Positions 1 to 5,357 of a stretch of 5,357 nucleotides of DNA are shown here, one piece after another. The position numbers and the translations under genes are program-made. This stretch comes from Desulfobacteraceae bacterium (lineage in GTDB: Bacteria; Desulfobacterota; Desulfobacteria; Desulfobacterales; Desulfobacteraceae). A model generated the notes under the pieces. That model saw only the letters and a list, made by a program, of their open reading frames with translations, did not search any database and had not been told where the DNA came from. The stretch's first letter is position 1, and each line of letters begins with the position of its first letter. The stretch spans positions 1 through 5,357 of the forward strand of contig WFQS01000347.1 of NCBI GenBank assembly GCA_015486915.1, written 5' to 3'.

Positions 1-18
1 TACGTATATTGTGCAGTA

Positions 19-98
19 TTTTGTTCGTTTTCAAGGCGTGATGACAGGTGCATAGTCGAACTATGTGCCTGTTATCACAACAGAGAAAACGGGCAAAA
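19..98 (+). repeat. Long imperfect palindrome, MITE/REP-like or structured RNA
   Basis: An 80-nt sequence folds into one long hairpin. The outer arms 19-32 and 85-98 pair over 14 bp (TTTTGTTCGTTTTC with GAAAACGGGCAAAA). An asymmetric internal loop follows (33-37 AAGGC, 79-84 AACAGA). The inner arms 38-56 and 60-78 pair over 19 bp around a CGA loop (57-59). The five pairs that are not Watson-Crick (24-93, 25-92, 43-73, 49-67, 50-66) are all G-U when read as + strand RNA; on the other strand they would be A-C mismatches. No U-run follows, so it does not look like an ordinary terminator. No target-site duplication is obvious. It may be a copy of an interspersed palindromic repeat or a non-autonomous element; copy number cannot be judged here because no second copy lies in the window. 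Confidence 0.7.
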
Positions 99-222
99 AG
101 GCAAACAGGATGCGTAAATTATTTTTTGGAAGTTCCCTAAGCCCTCAGGGTAAAGTGAAATATCAGATTAATTATCATAAAGCAATGGAAATACAGGCAG
201 CATGGCCTGACTGACAAACGTG

Positions 223-239
223 ACCATGGGGAAAATGGT
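223..239 (+). promoter_or_regulatory. Ribosome-binding site in a hairpin loop before the macro gene
   Basis: ACCAT (223-227) and ATGGT (235-239) can pair as a 5-bp stem around the loop GGGGAAA (228-234). The start codon ATG at 240 follows directly. The GGGG in the loop is the only Shine-Dalgarno-like sequence near this start, 8 nt from the ATG, and it supports the start at 240 over the in-frame ATG at 255, which has no purine-rich site at the right distance. The stem is short, so a regulatory effect is only a possibility. A second short stem (CAGGC 194-198 with GCCTG 205-209) lies just upstream. I see no convincing -35/-10 pair in 99-222. Confidence 0.35.
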
Positions 240-770
240 ATGAAAAATAGTATTATGGAAAAAATTGAGATCGTTCAGGGAGATATTACCCTGTTGGCAA
301 CAGATGCCATTGTTAATGCCGCCAATAATACCCTGCTTGGCGGTGGCGGGGTTGATGGTGCCATTCACAGGGCTGCAGGTCCTGAACTTCTTGAAGAATG
401 CAGAAAACTTAACGGATGCAGGACAGGTGAGGCAAAAATTACAGGAGGACACAGGCTTGCAGCAAAATTTATAATCCATACGGTGGGACCTGTTTATTAT
501 AAGGAAGGACAGGAAGAATCGGAGAGACTTCTTAAAAACTGCTATAAAAATTGTTTTAAAGCTGCAGAATCCAAAAATATCAAAATAATTGCATTTCCTG
601 CAATCAGCTGCGGAGTTTATGGTTACCCCATGGAAGATGCATGCAGGATTGCCCTTGAAGCTGGAACAAAGATTTTAAAAAAACAGACATGCATCAAAAA
701 AGTTATCTTTGTACTTTTTTCTGAAAACGCGTTAAATATTTATCAAAACTGCCTTGAATCAATGGCGTAA
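240..770 (+). CDS. Macro-domain protein, O-acetyl-ADP-ribose deacetylase type
   Basis: A 176-residue single-domain macro protein, about the length of E. coli YmdB. Family landmarks are in order: GDI at 14-16 (start of the adenine-binding region), VNAANN at 25-30, the glycine-rich GGGGVDGAIHRAAG at 34-47 with Asp39 in the position of the catalytic-loop aspartate, TGEA at 62-65, and the phosphate-binding ISCGVYGYP at 122-130. These are the marks of the MacroD/YmdB class, which hydrolyses O-acetyl-ADP-ribose to ADP-ribose and acetate and can remove ADP-ribose from acidic side chains; the protein is cytosolic. Which substrate matters here cannot be told from sequence. No signal peptide or extra domain is present. 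The ATG at 240 is preferred because of GGGG at 228-231; the alternative ATG at 255 would give the more usual short N-terminus. The stop is 24 nt before the Usp gene, so co-transcription is likely. Confidence 0.93.
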   Translation: MKNSIMEKIEIVQGDITLLATDAIVNAANNTLLGGGGVDGAIHRAAGPELLEECRKLNGCRTGEAKITGGHRLAAKFIIHTVGPVYYKEGQEESERLLKNCYKNCFKAAESKNIKIIAFPAISCGVYGYPMEDACRIALEAGTKILKKQTCIKKVIFVLFSENALNIYQNCLESMA

Positions 771-794
771 ACAAAAACATCAGGAGAGAACAAA

Positions 795-1199
795 ATGGAA
801 ATTATTGTATGTTATGACAAGAGTACTGCATCGGTAAAAGCTATGAAAATTGCCGTAAAAAGAGCAAAAGAATCAAAAGCATCTGTACATCTCATTATGT
901 CAAGCAGCTCAAATATTACAAAAGAGGAGACAGACAAGCTTGAAAACGAACTTAAAATGCACGCAGATGAAACATTTAAAAGCAATGGAATTGACTGCCA
1001 GCATCACCTCCTCGTAAGGGGACTTACCCCGGGAGAGGATATAATAGAATTTGCAAAGGAAAAAAACGTTGATGAGATAATCATCGGCCTTAAAAAACAT
1101 TCAAAAGTTGGAAAACTGCTTTTTGGTTCAACAGCCCAGCTTGTTATTTTAGAGTCACCCTGCCCTGTACTGTCCGTTAATGAAAACATAAAAATATAA
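795..1199 (+). CDS. Universal stress protein (UspA family), single domain
   Basis: A 134-residue protein with the Usp fold pattern: first strand MEIIVCYDKS with Asp8 at the usual adenine-contact position, an alpha-helix rich in Lys/Ala, a variable middle, then VDEIIIGLKKHSKVG and the closing strand CPVLSV (123-128). Usp proteins are soluble dimers that bind ATP or act as stress signalling partners. The ATP-binding form has G-x2-G-x9-G(S/T). Here Gly98 and Gly111-Ser112 are kept, but the second glycine is Lys101, so nucleotide binding may be altered or lost. A strong ribosome-binding site, AGGAGAG (782-788), lies 6 nt before the ATG, which fixes the start. The gene sits between the macro gene (24 nt upstream) and the NhaD antiporter (50 nt to its ATG). 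Stress proteins are often encoded beside transporters, so a role in antiporter control is conceivable but unproven. Confidence 0.9.
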   Translation: MEIIVCYDKSTASVKAMKIAVKRAKESKASVHLIMSSSSNITKEETDKLENELKMHADETFKSNGIDCQHHLLVRGLTPGEDIIEFAKEKNVDEIIIGLKKHSKVGKLLFGSTAQLVILESPCPVLSVNENIKI

Positions 1200-1249
1200 A
1201 CTGAATACAGTTGACAGATGCAGACCTAACCTATACCAACAGGAAAAAT

Positions 1250-2692
1250 ATGAAAATTATAATCTCAACCCTGCTGATATACCTTATAAATGCCATGCCT
1301 GCCATTGCAGGAGGCAATGCCGGCGGCCATGTAGCCGCCGCACATATATTTGACCCCACGATACTTGTCAATACCGCCATGGGTTATATTGCTGTTTTTA
1401 TTTTTGTGGGTGCATACGCACTTGTTATATTTGAAGAACAGCTTCATCTGAGAAAAAGCAAGCCTGTAATGCTCGCCGCAGGTGTAATCTGGATTCTTGT
1501 GGCAGCAACCTATATTGGCCTTGACATGCCAACGCATGCCGAAGAAGCCATCCGCCATAATTTCCTTGAGTATGCGGAACTGTTTCTTTTCCTTTTGTCA
1601 GCCATGACTTATATAAATTCAATGGACGAACGTAATGTTTTCCAAGCCCTGCGTACCTGGCTTGTGGGACGTGGTTTCTCATTGAGGACCATATTCTGGA
1701 TTACGGGGCTGCTTGCCTTTCTTATCTCCCCCATTGCAGACAACCTGACAACTGCCCTGCTCATGGGTGCCGTTGTCATGGCAGTTGGTGGTGATAATAA
1801 AAAATTTGTTATCATTGCCTGCATAAATATTGTTGTGGCAGCCAATGCAGGCGGAGCTTTTTCTCCCTTTGGAGACATCACAACTCTCATGGTATGGCAG
1901 AAGGGCAAGGTTGAGTTTGCCCAGTTCTTTGCAATTTTCATCCCGTCCTTAGTAAACTGGCTGATACCTGCCTTTGCCATGAACCTTGCCATTGGCAGGG
2001 ATAACCCCCAGGCAGTGGAAGAACATTTTGCAATGAAAACAGGTGCGAAACGTATCATAGTTCTGTTTCTTATCACCATTACAACCGCCGTTGTTTTCCA
2101 CAATTATCTTCATCTGCCTCCTGCTGCAGGAATGATGCTGGGCCTGGCATATCTTGGTTTTTTTTCCTATTATCTGAAAAAGAAAGAACAGCGTCTATTT
2201 GACGTGGATGACAATCCCCTGGCACTGCAGACTGACCATAACAAACCGGTCACCTTTGATCTTTTCCGCAAGGTTGCAAAGGCTGAATGGGATACTCTGC
2301 TGTTTTTTTACGGCGTTATTCTATGTGTAGGCGGGCTTTCCCAGTTCGGCTACATGGCAATACTGTCAAATTTTTTATACCACGATCTTGGAGCTACTCC
2401 AGCCAATATTTCAGTTGGAGTTATTTCCTCCATACTTGACAATATTCCGGTCATGTTTGCCGTGCTCACCATGAATCCAGTAATGTCAACGGGTCAGTGG
2501 CTCCTTGTGACCCTCACTGCAGGAGTGGGTGGCAGCCTTCTTTCTATCGGCTCGGCAGCAGGTGTTGCGCTCATGGGTTCTGCCCGGGGCACCTACACAT
2601 TTGGAGCTCACTTGAAATGGACACCCTTTATTGCGCTTGGCTATGCTGCATCCATTGTTGTTCATTTTCTTGTAAATGCAAAAATTATGTGA
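1250..2692 (+). CDS. nhaD: NhaD-type Na+/H+ antiporter
   Basis: A polytopic inner-membrane protein of 480 residues, normal length for NhaD (ion transporter superfamily). It exchanges cytoplasmic Na+ or Li+ for protons, supporting salt and alkali tolerance. Residues 1-20 look like a signal peptide ending AIA before GG; NhaD proteins of marine bacteria often have one. About a dozen hydrophobic segments follow. Conserved patches include SPIADNLTTALLMG (160-173, Asp164 and Asn165), ANAGGAFSPFGDITTLMVWQ (198-217, Asp209), SSILDNIPVMFAVLTM (393-408, Asp397 and Asn398) and GVGGSLLSIGSAAGVALMG (425-443). The paired Asp-Asn motifs in the two halves fit an inverted-repeat ion-binding core. A hydrophilic loop, about 308-346, divides the halves. 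The start is the ATG at 1250, 5 nt after AGGA (1241-1244); an in-frame TTG at 1211 would add 13 polar residues before the signal peptide and lacks a binding site. It is probably the last gene of the macro-Usp-NhaD unit. Confidence 0.93.
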   Translation: MKIIISTLLIYLINAMPAIAGGNAGGHVAAAHIFDPTILVNTAMGYIAVFIFVGAYALVIFEEQLHLRKSKPVMLAAGVIWILVAATYIGLDMPTHAEEAIRHNFLEYAELFLFLLSAMTYINSMDERNVFQALRTWLVGRGFSLRTIFWITGLLAFLISPIADNLTTALLMGAVVMAVGGDNKKFVIIACINIVVAANAGGAFSPFGDITTLMVWQKGKVEFAQFFAIFIPSLVNWLIPAFAMNLAIGRDNPQAVEEHFAMKTGAKRIIVLFLITITTAVVFHNYLHLPPAAGMMLGLAYLGFFSYYLKKKEQRLFDVDDNPLALQTDHNKPVTFDLFRKVAKAEWDTLLFFYGVILCVGGLSQFGYMAILSNFLYHDLGATPANISVGVISSILDNIPVMFAVLTMNPVMSTGQWLLVTLTAGVGGSLLSIGSAAGVALMGSARGTYTFGAHLKWTPFIALGYAASIVVHFLVNAKIM

Positions 2693-2900
2693 CCAAATTT
2701 TCCATAACTGCCAGGGAACAACAAATTCAGATAAACTGAGACGTTTGTTTACAGCATAATTCACAACAATTCACAAGAAAATAGGCGTTCAATAAACCCC
2801 CAACTGTTCAAGCATGGCAAAGAATAGGAAACATATGCAAATTTTATTGTGATCATGCTCAATCAGTCATCAACTGTTAAATTAGGAATAAGCCTTTGCA

Positions 2901-3827
2901 CTATTTAGTCAGGCATGAACATAAATCAACAAACATCTGCTTATTATATTTTCCGTTAACAACATCCTTTTTGATTATCTGCATTGCATCATAGGGCGGT
3001 AAGGCCTTTCTGAATTTTTTATCACGATATTTCAAAGGCTCATAACTGTCAATCAAGCCTATGATCTGCGCTTCAGGGGAAATATTTTTTATGCCGCTGG
3101 GATAGCCACTGCCATCCAGTCTTTCGTGATGCTCAAGTGCCGTCAGCGCAACTGATTCATCAAAATCCGGGAACAGCTCCATAATACGATAGCCTTGAAC
3201 TGTATGGGTTTTATACTCTGCATATTGTTTGTCAGTGAGTATGTCATCGGTTTCAATCAGTTCCTTATCTATTCTAGAAGTTCCAAGATCATGCAAGAGT
3301 GCGCAAAGTGCAAGTTTTTTAACTTTATCTTCAGTATAACCTTTGTAAAAGGCAAATTGAAACGTTAAGGTCAGAACATTAACTGAATGTTCAATGATTT
3401 TTGAACTATGGCTGTTCATAAGGGTCAAAGCGTCCAGCAGATCCGGATTTTTCTTTGCGCCGAACAAAATAATCTCTATTGTTTCCGGTAAATACAATGG
3501 GCCTGTATCAGGATGGCCTTCCAGAGCCTCCGTCACTACCTGGCAGATACTCTGTTTTATAGCCGTGATACCCTTTGAAGATATCATTTTTGCCAGTTTT
3601 ATATTTAAAATTGAAAGAAGTTTTTTAACCACGAGCTCTTCATCTTCTTTTCTGATAAAAAACTGAGGATACTGATTTCTGTCAAGCATATCGCCATCAA
3701 GTTTTTCCCGGGCCTGTTTGTACAAAAGCGCTTCGCCCTTATCAGAAATATAGTACAGGTCAAAATTACTATAAAATCTAATTTGCGATTTTTTAATGGA
3801 AATTAAAGTGTTGTGATCAGCATCCAT
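2901..3827 (-). CDS. HD-GYP-type domain protein, probable c-di-GMP-related
   Basis: 308 residues. Residues about 1-75 form a divergent N-terminal region with the pattern DLYYISDKGEALLYKQA, typical of the short leader domains of HD-GYP proteins; 115-265 hold the HD-GYP core. Visible metal or phosphate-contact residues are His147 (EHS), His179-Asp180, His208 with Gly212, HHE (233-235), then DGSGYP (238-243), the GYP signature, and Asp260 near the end. Active members hydrolyse the second messenger cyclic di-GMP. The usual HDxGK motif reads HDLGT (179-183): the lysine is Thr183, which may reduce or change activity. The motif after Asp260 is also altered (LIDSYEPLKYRDKKFRKAL instead of the usual DxxDALTSxRPYR). 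No receiver or transmembrane segment is seen, so the signal it responds to is unknown. The ATG at 3827 has only a weak GGA about 11 nt upstream. The gene converges on nhaD with a 208-nt gap holding no clear terminator. Confidence 0.85.
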   Translation of the reverse strand: MDADHNTLISIKKSQIRFYSNFDLYYISDKGEALLYKQAREKLDGDMLDRNQYPQFFIRKEDEELVVKKLLSILNIKLAKMISSKGITAIKQSICQVVTEALEGHPDTGPLYLPETIEIILFGAKKNPDLLDALTLMNSHSSKIIEHSVNVLTLTFQFAFYKGYTEDKVKKLALCALLHDLGTSRIDKELIETDDILTDKQYAEYKTHTVQGYRIMELFPDFDESVALTALEHHERLDGSGYPSGIKNISPEAQIIGLIDSYEPLKYRDKKFRKALPPYDAMQIIKKDVVNGKYNKQMFVDLCSCLTK

Positions 3828-4123
3828 ATCAAATTATTCCGATACCGGTTTTTCCCGAAGCCTGCAAGCATATTTTTCAAAAAAATAAAACCAGCAGACG
3901 TGCACGACCATGAGGCCGATCTGGGTTTACCCGAATTTATATTTAACGTGGCATACAGGCGTTAAGCAGATAGAGTGAGCATAATACACAGATATTAAGT
4001 AAAATTCTTACCCAGGTTACAACATATGAAGCGCAGTTGCGGACAGACGAGAAGCTTTGGGCAGAACTTAATCTATAGGATTGAATGCATCCTTAAAAAA
4101 AATCCCAAAGCCATAAAATGACA
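3828..4123. other. Gene-free region between HD-GYP gene and tRNA terminator
   Basis: About 300 nt with no credible reading frame on either strand and no tRNA-like cloverleaf. It should hold the minus-strand promoter of the HD-GYP gene, but I cannot pick one with confidence; an AT-rich stretch at 3936-3946 (TATAAA on the minus strand) is the best -10 candidate. The short symmetric sequence GGGTTTACCC (3923-3932) lies between it and the gene and could be an operator, but nothing independent supports this. At the right end, an A-run on the + strand (4095-4102) gives the minus strand eight U residues downstream of the tRNA transcript, after a weak stem (GCCAT 4110-4114 with ATGAC 4118-4122, one G-U pair). 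Confidence 0.5.
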
Positions 4124-4159
4124 AAGGCCCGTGAGCATCCAAGGATACATCCGAGCCTT
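4124..4159 (-). terminator. Hairpin terminator of the tRNA transcript
   Basis: Read on the minus strand, AAGGCTCG (4159-4152) pairs with CGGGCCTT (4131-4124) as an 8-bp stem with one G-U pair. A 3x3 internal loop is followed by a second stem, GTATC with GATGC (one G-U), closed by the stable tetraloop CUUG. The hairpin begins 14 nt after the CCA end of tRNA-Glu. The U-rich sequence UUUGUCAUUUUAU follows, then a further eight-U run at 4102-4095. The placement and the U-rich tail suit factor-independent termination or processing of the tRNA precursor. The first tail is interrupted by G, C and A, so strength is uncertain. Confidence 0.6.
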
Positions 4160-4173
4160 AACAATGATAAAAG

Positions 4174-4251
4174 TGGCGTCCCCAAGGGGATTCGAACCCC
4201 TGTTGCCGGCGTGAAAGGCCAGTGTCCTGGACCAGGCTAGACGATGGGGAC
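4174..4251 (-). tRNA. tRNA-Glu (anticodon UUC)
   Basis: A 78-nt tRNA including the encoded CCA (4174-4176). The acceptor stem GTCCCCA (4251-4245) pairs with TGGGGAC (4184-4178); the discriminator is G (4177). The anticodon loop is CTTTCAC (4217-4211) with anticodon TTC at 4215-4213, reading GAA and GAG. The T arm, AGGGG-TTCGAAT-CCCCT, is perfect. The sequence closely matches bacterial tRNA-Glu, including the ATCGTCTAG start of the D arm. It lies 15 nt downstream of tRNA-Lys on the same transcript. Confidence 0.97.
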
Positions 4252-4266
4252 GCAATATCAAAAAAA

Positions 4267-4342
4267 TGGTGGGCCGTGTTGGGCTCGAACCAACGACTCT
4301 CTCCTTAAAAGGGAGATACTCTGCCAACTGAGTTAACGGCCC
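4267..4342 (-). tRNA. tRNA-Lys (anticodon UUU)
   Basis: A 76-nt tRNA including the encoded CCA (4267-4269). The acceptor stem GGGCCGT (4342-4336) pairs with ACGGCCC (4277-4271); the discriminator is A (4270). The anticodon stem TCTCC/GGAGA encloses CTTTTAA, with anticodon TTT at 4309-4307, reading AAA and AAG. The D arm, CTCAGTTGGCAGAG, and the T loop TTCGAGC are canonical. It is the first gene of a two-tRNA unit, followed after 15 nt by tRNA-Glu. Confidence 0.97.
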
Positions 4343-4361
4343 TTGAAAAAAACAAAACACT

Positions 4362-4388
4362 TTTATATGTTTCTGCTCTGCTTGTCAA
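4362..4388 (-). promoter_or_regulatory. Sigma-70-type promoter of the tRNA-Lys/tRNA-Glu unit
   Basis: On the minus strand a perfect -35 box TTGACA (4388-4383) is followed by a -10 box TATAAA (4367-4362) with a 15-nt spacer, slightly shorter than ideal; shifting the -10 box by one or two bases changes this. Transcription would begin near 4355 and give a leader of roughly a dozen nucleotides before tRNA-Lys. A U/A-rich tract (AAAAAAA on the minus strand) lies just upstream of the -35 box, in the place of an UP element. Confidence 0.6.
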
Positions 4389-4692
4389 CCTTTTTTTCCA
4401 TGCCGGTTCATAAATCCTTATAACCGCCATGGGGCGTTTCCGGGTTGACACAGACCAGTCTCACAACAAATTTAGAAACGGGCGTAATAATCTAAGAACT
4501 ATTTCTTCTAAAAAAAATAATAAAGTCCCAAAACAACAACTGAATTCCCAAAGCGAACGATGCCCGCAACCCATTTGCCTGCGTCAATTTCTTGTTTTAT
4601 TGCAAAAATTCAGGGGTAAGGCACTAATCTGCCATTGCAGATTTCATGCAATTTCAGACATTGAACCGGACAATGAAATCAGATCCAGGGAA
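4389..4692. other. Gene-free region between the tRNA promoter and livF
   Basis: About 300 nt with no convincing gene. A plus-strand reading frame opens at 4429, but its second half is antisense to livF and its sequence has no recognisable domain. The region holds the upstream part of the tRNA promoter and the 3' untranslated region of livF, with two short stems described separately and a 10-nt direct repeat, AATCAGATCC, at 4677-4686 and 4691-4700. No U-run adjoins a strong hairpin here, so no clear terminator is seen for livF. Confidence 0.5.
4626..4643 (-). terminator. Perfect 7-bp hairpin downstream of livF, possible 3' end
   Basis: On the minus strand AATCTGC (4643-4637) pairs perfectly with GCAGATT (4632-4626) around a 4-nt loop, AATG. 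It lies about 50 nt after the livF stop. A second stem, CATTG (4675-4671) with CAATG (4663-4659), stands between it and the stop codon. There is no U-run directly after the stem; the first (five U) comes about 15 nt later. It could protect the mRNA 3' end or work with a termination factor; a true intrinsic terminator is doubtful. Confidence 0.3.
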
Positions 4693-5357
4693 TCAGATCC
4701 CGAGAAAAGCTTCTCTTACATGATCATTTGCCATCAGTTCACTTCCTGTACCTTCAAGCACTGTTCTTCCGTTTTCAAGGATATAGGCCCGGTCGCACAT
4801 TGCAAGCGTCTGGTTTACATTCTGTTCCACCATGAGAATGGTTACACCTTCTTTATTGATCTGTTTTACAATTTCAAATATCTGCCCCACAAGAAGTGGT
4901 GAAAGTCCGAGGGACGGTTCATCAAACATCATTAATTTTGGATGACCCATTAATCCTCTTCCAATGGCAAGCATCTGCTGTTCACCACCTGAAAGGGTCC
5001 CTCCCATCTGTTGTTTTCTATCACCGAGAATGGGAAAAAGACTATACACGTATTCCATTGTTTCATAGCGTTTCGACCTGGCATCACCCCTAAGGGACCC
5101 AAGGATCAGGTTCTCCTCCACACTCATATCCGGGAACAGACGTCGCCCCTCCGGAACGTGAACAATGCCGTATTCTATAATCCTGTGTGCCGGAAGCTGA
5201 TCAAGACGGGTTCCTTCAAACTCTATTGTCCCTTTTGCAGGTGAAAGAATCGAGGATATGGTTTTGAGGGTAGTGGATTTCCCGGCTCCGTTGGCCCCTA
5301 TCAATACAACTATTTCCCCGGATCTTATTTCAAATTCAACATCCCATAAAACCTGCA
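4693..5357 (-). CDS. livF: LivF-like branched-chain amino-acid ABC transporter ATPase, 5' end cut by window
   Basis: 220 residues and the stop are visible; the start lies beyond 5357, and comparison with LivF (about 235 residues) suggests only 15-20 residues are missing. Landmarks, numbered from the first complete codon: Walker A GANGAGKST (20-28), the LivF-typical VPEGRRLFPDMSVEENL (68-84), signature LSGGEQQ (121-127), Walker B LMMFDEP (141-147) with catalytic Glu146, and MVEQN (175-179), where Gln stands in place of the usual H-loop histidine, as is normal in LivF. The protein is one of two cytoplasmic ATPases (with LivG) that drive uptake of branched-chain or related amino acids through LivHM, fed by a periplasmic binding protein. 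An apparent TTG start at 5304 lies inside the domain just before Walker A and is not the real start. livF usually ends the liv operon, which fits the gene-free region after it. The exact substrate cannot be read from the ATPase; urea or amide transporters have similar subunits. Confidence 0.92.
   Translation of the reverse strand, partial: QVLWDVEFEIRSGEIVVLIGANGAGKSTTLKTISSILSPAKGTIEFEGTRLDQLPAHRIIEYGIVHVPEGRRLFPDMSVEENLILGSLRGDARSKRYETMEYVYSLFPILGDRKQQMGGTLSGGEQQMLAIGRGLMGHPKLMMFDEPSLGLSPLLVGQIFEIVKQINKEGVTILMVEQNVNQTLAMCDRAYILENGRTVLEGTGSELMANDHVREAFLGI

Noticed and set aside
19..98. The palindrome as an intrinsic terminator of a gene to the left
   Set aside because: The stem is far longer than needed, the downstream side is A-rich on the + strand, and no gene ends in 1-18. 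On the minus strand the U-run is part of the stem, and the wobble pairs would be mismatches.
1211..1240. TTGACA (1211-1216) with TATACC 15 nt later as an internal nhaD promoter
   Set aside because: Transcription would begin at or after the nhaD ribosome-binding site, so it could not give a normal mRNA for that gene.
1609..2103. A 164-codon minus-strand open frame inside nhaD
   Set aside because: It is a shadow of the membrane protein on the other strand, low in recognisable motifs; nhaD is intact.
2693..2900. Bidirectional terminator between nhaD and the HD-GYP gene
   Set aside because: Only 4-5 bp stems (for example AAAC/GTTT near 2735-2748 and CAGT/ACTG near 2865-2877) without U-runs. Short repeats AATTCACAA (2758-2766, 2768-2776) and CAACTGTT are likely chance in AT-rich DNA.
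4073..4360. A 95-codon minus-strand open frame covering both tRNAs
   Set aside because: It is the translation of tRNA-Lys and tRNA-Glu themselves (PLTQLAEYLPFKERVVGSSPTR is the familiar artefact of reading a tRNA). Not a gene.
4444..4449. Plus-strand TTGACA as a promoter
   Set aside because: No good -10 box at the right distance and no plus-strand gene downstream.
4429..4902. A 157-codon plus-strand open frame
   Set aside because: The 3' half is antisense to the well-supported livF, the composition is irregular, and there is no domain or ribosome site.
1..5357. CRISPR array, transposase, phage or defence genes
   Set aside because: No spaced direct repeats, no transposase or integrase motif, and no nuclease or toxin family was recognised on either strand.

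Overview
The window is bacterial chromosome, moderately AT-rich by eye. Gene content fits an anaerobic or marine Gram-negative of the Desulfobacterota type (Desulfobacter/Desulfobacula-like): an NhaD sodium/proton antiporter with a signal peptide, an HD-GYP protein with a divergent metal motif, and a LivF-type amino-acid ABC ATPase. This assignment is an inference from protein style and base composition, not from a marker gene. Both tRNAs carry an encoded CCA end and closely resemble their E. coli counterparts.

Layout. Bases 19-98 form an almost fully paired 80-nt palindrome in which every non-Watson-Crick pair is G-U on the + strand. It sits about 140 nt ahead of a plus-strand, probably co-transcribed trio: a macro-domain ADP-ribose hydrolase (240-770), a small single-domain universal stress protein (795-1199) and an NhaD Na+/H+ antiporter (1250-2692). 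Facing it on the minus strand is a 308-residue HD-GYP-type protein (2901-3827). Upstream of that gene, a roughly 350-nt stretch without a gene ends in the terminator hairpin of a minus-strand tRNA-Lys(UUU)/tRNA-Glu(UUC) pair (4174-4342), which has a recognisable promoter at 4362-4388. After another gene-free stretch of about 300 nt, the 3' part of a livF-like gene (minus strand, from 4693) runs off the right edge; its missing start and the rest of a branched-chain amino-acid transport operon should lie beyond 5357.

How the parts fit: the plus-strand trio has the look of a salt/alkali stress unit, with a membrane antiporter, a nucleotide-binding stress protein and an ADP-ribose-metabolite enzyme. 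A regulatory link between them is only suggested by gene order. The HD-GYP protein, tRNA pair and livF appear to be separate transcription units. I found no CRISPR array, phage gene, transposase, toxin-antitoxin pair or defence system, and nothing I would call a new system. The most unusual item is the palindromic element at 19-98.
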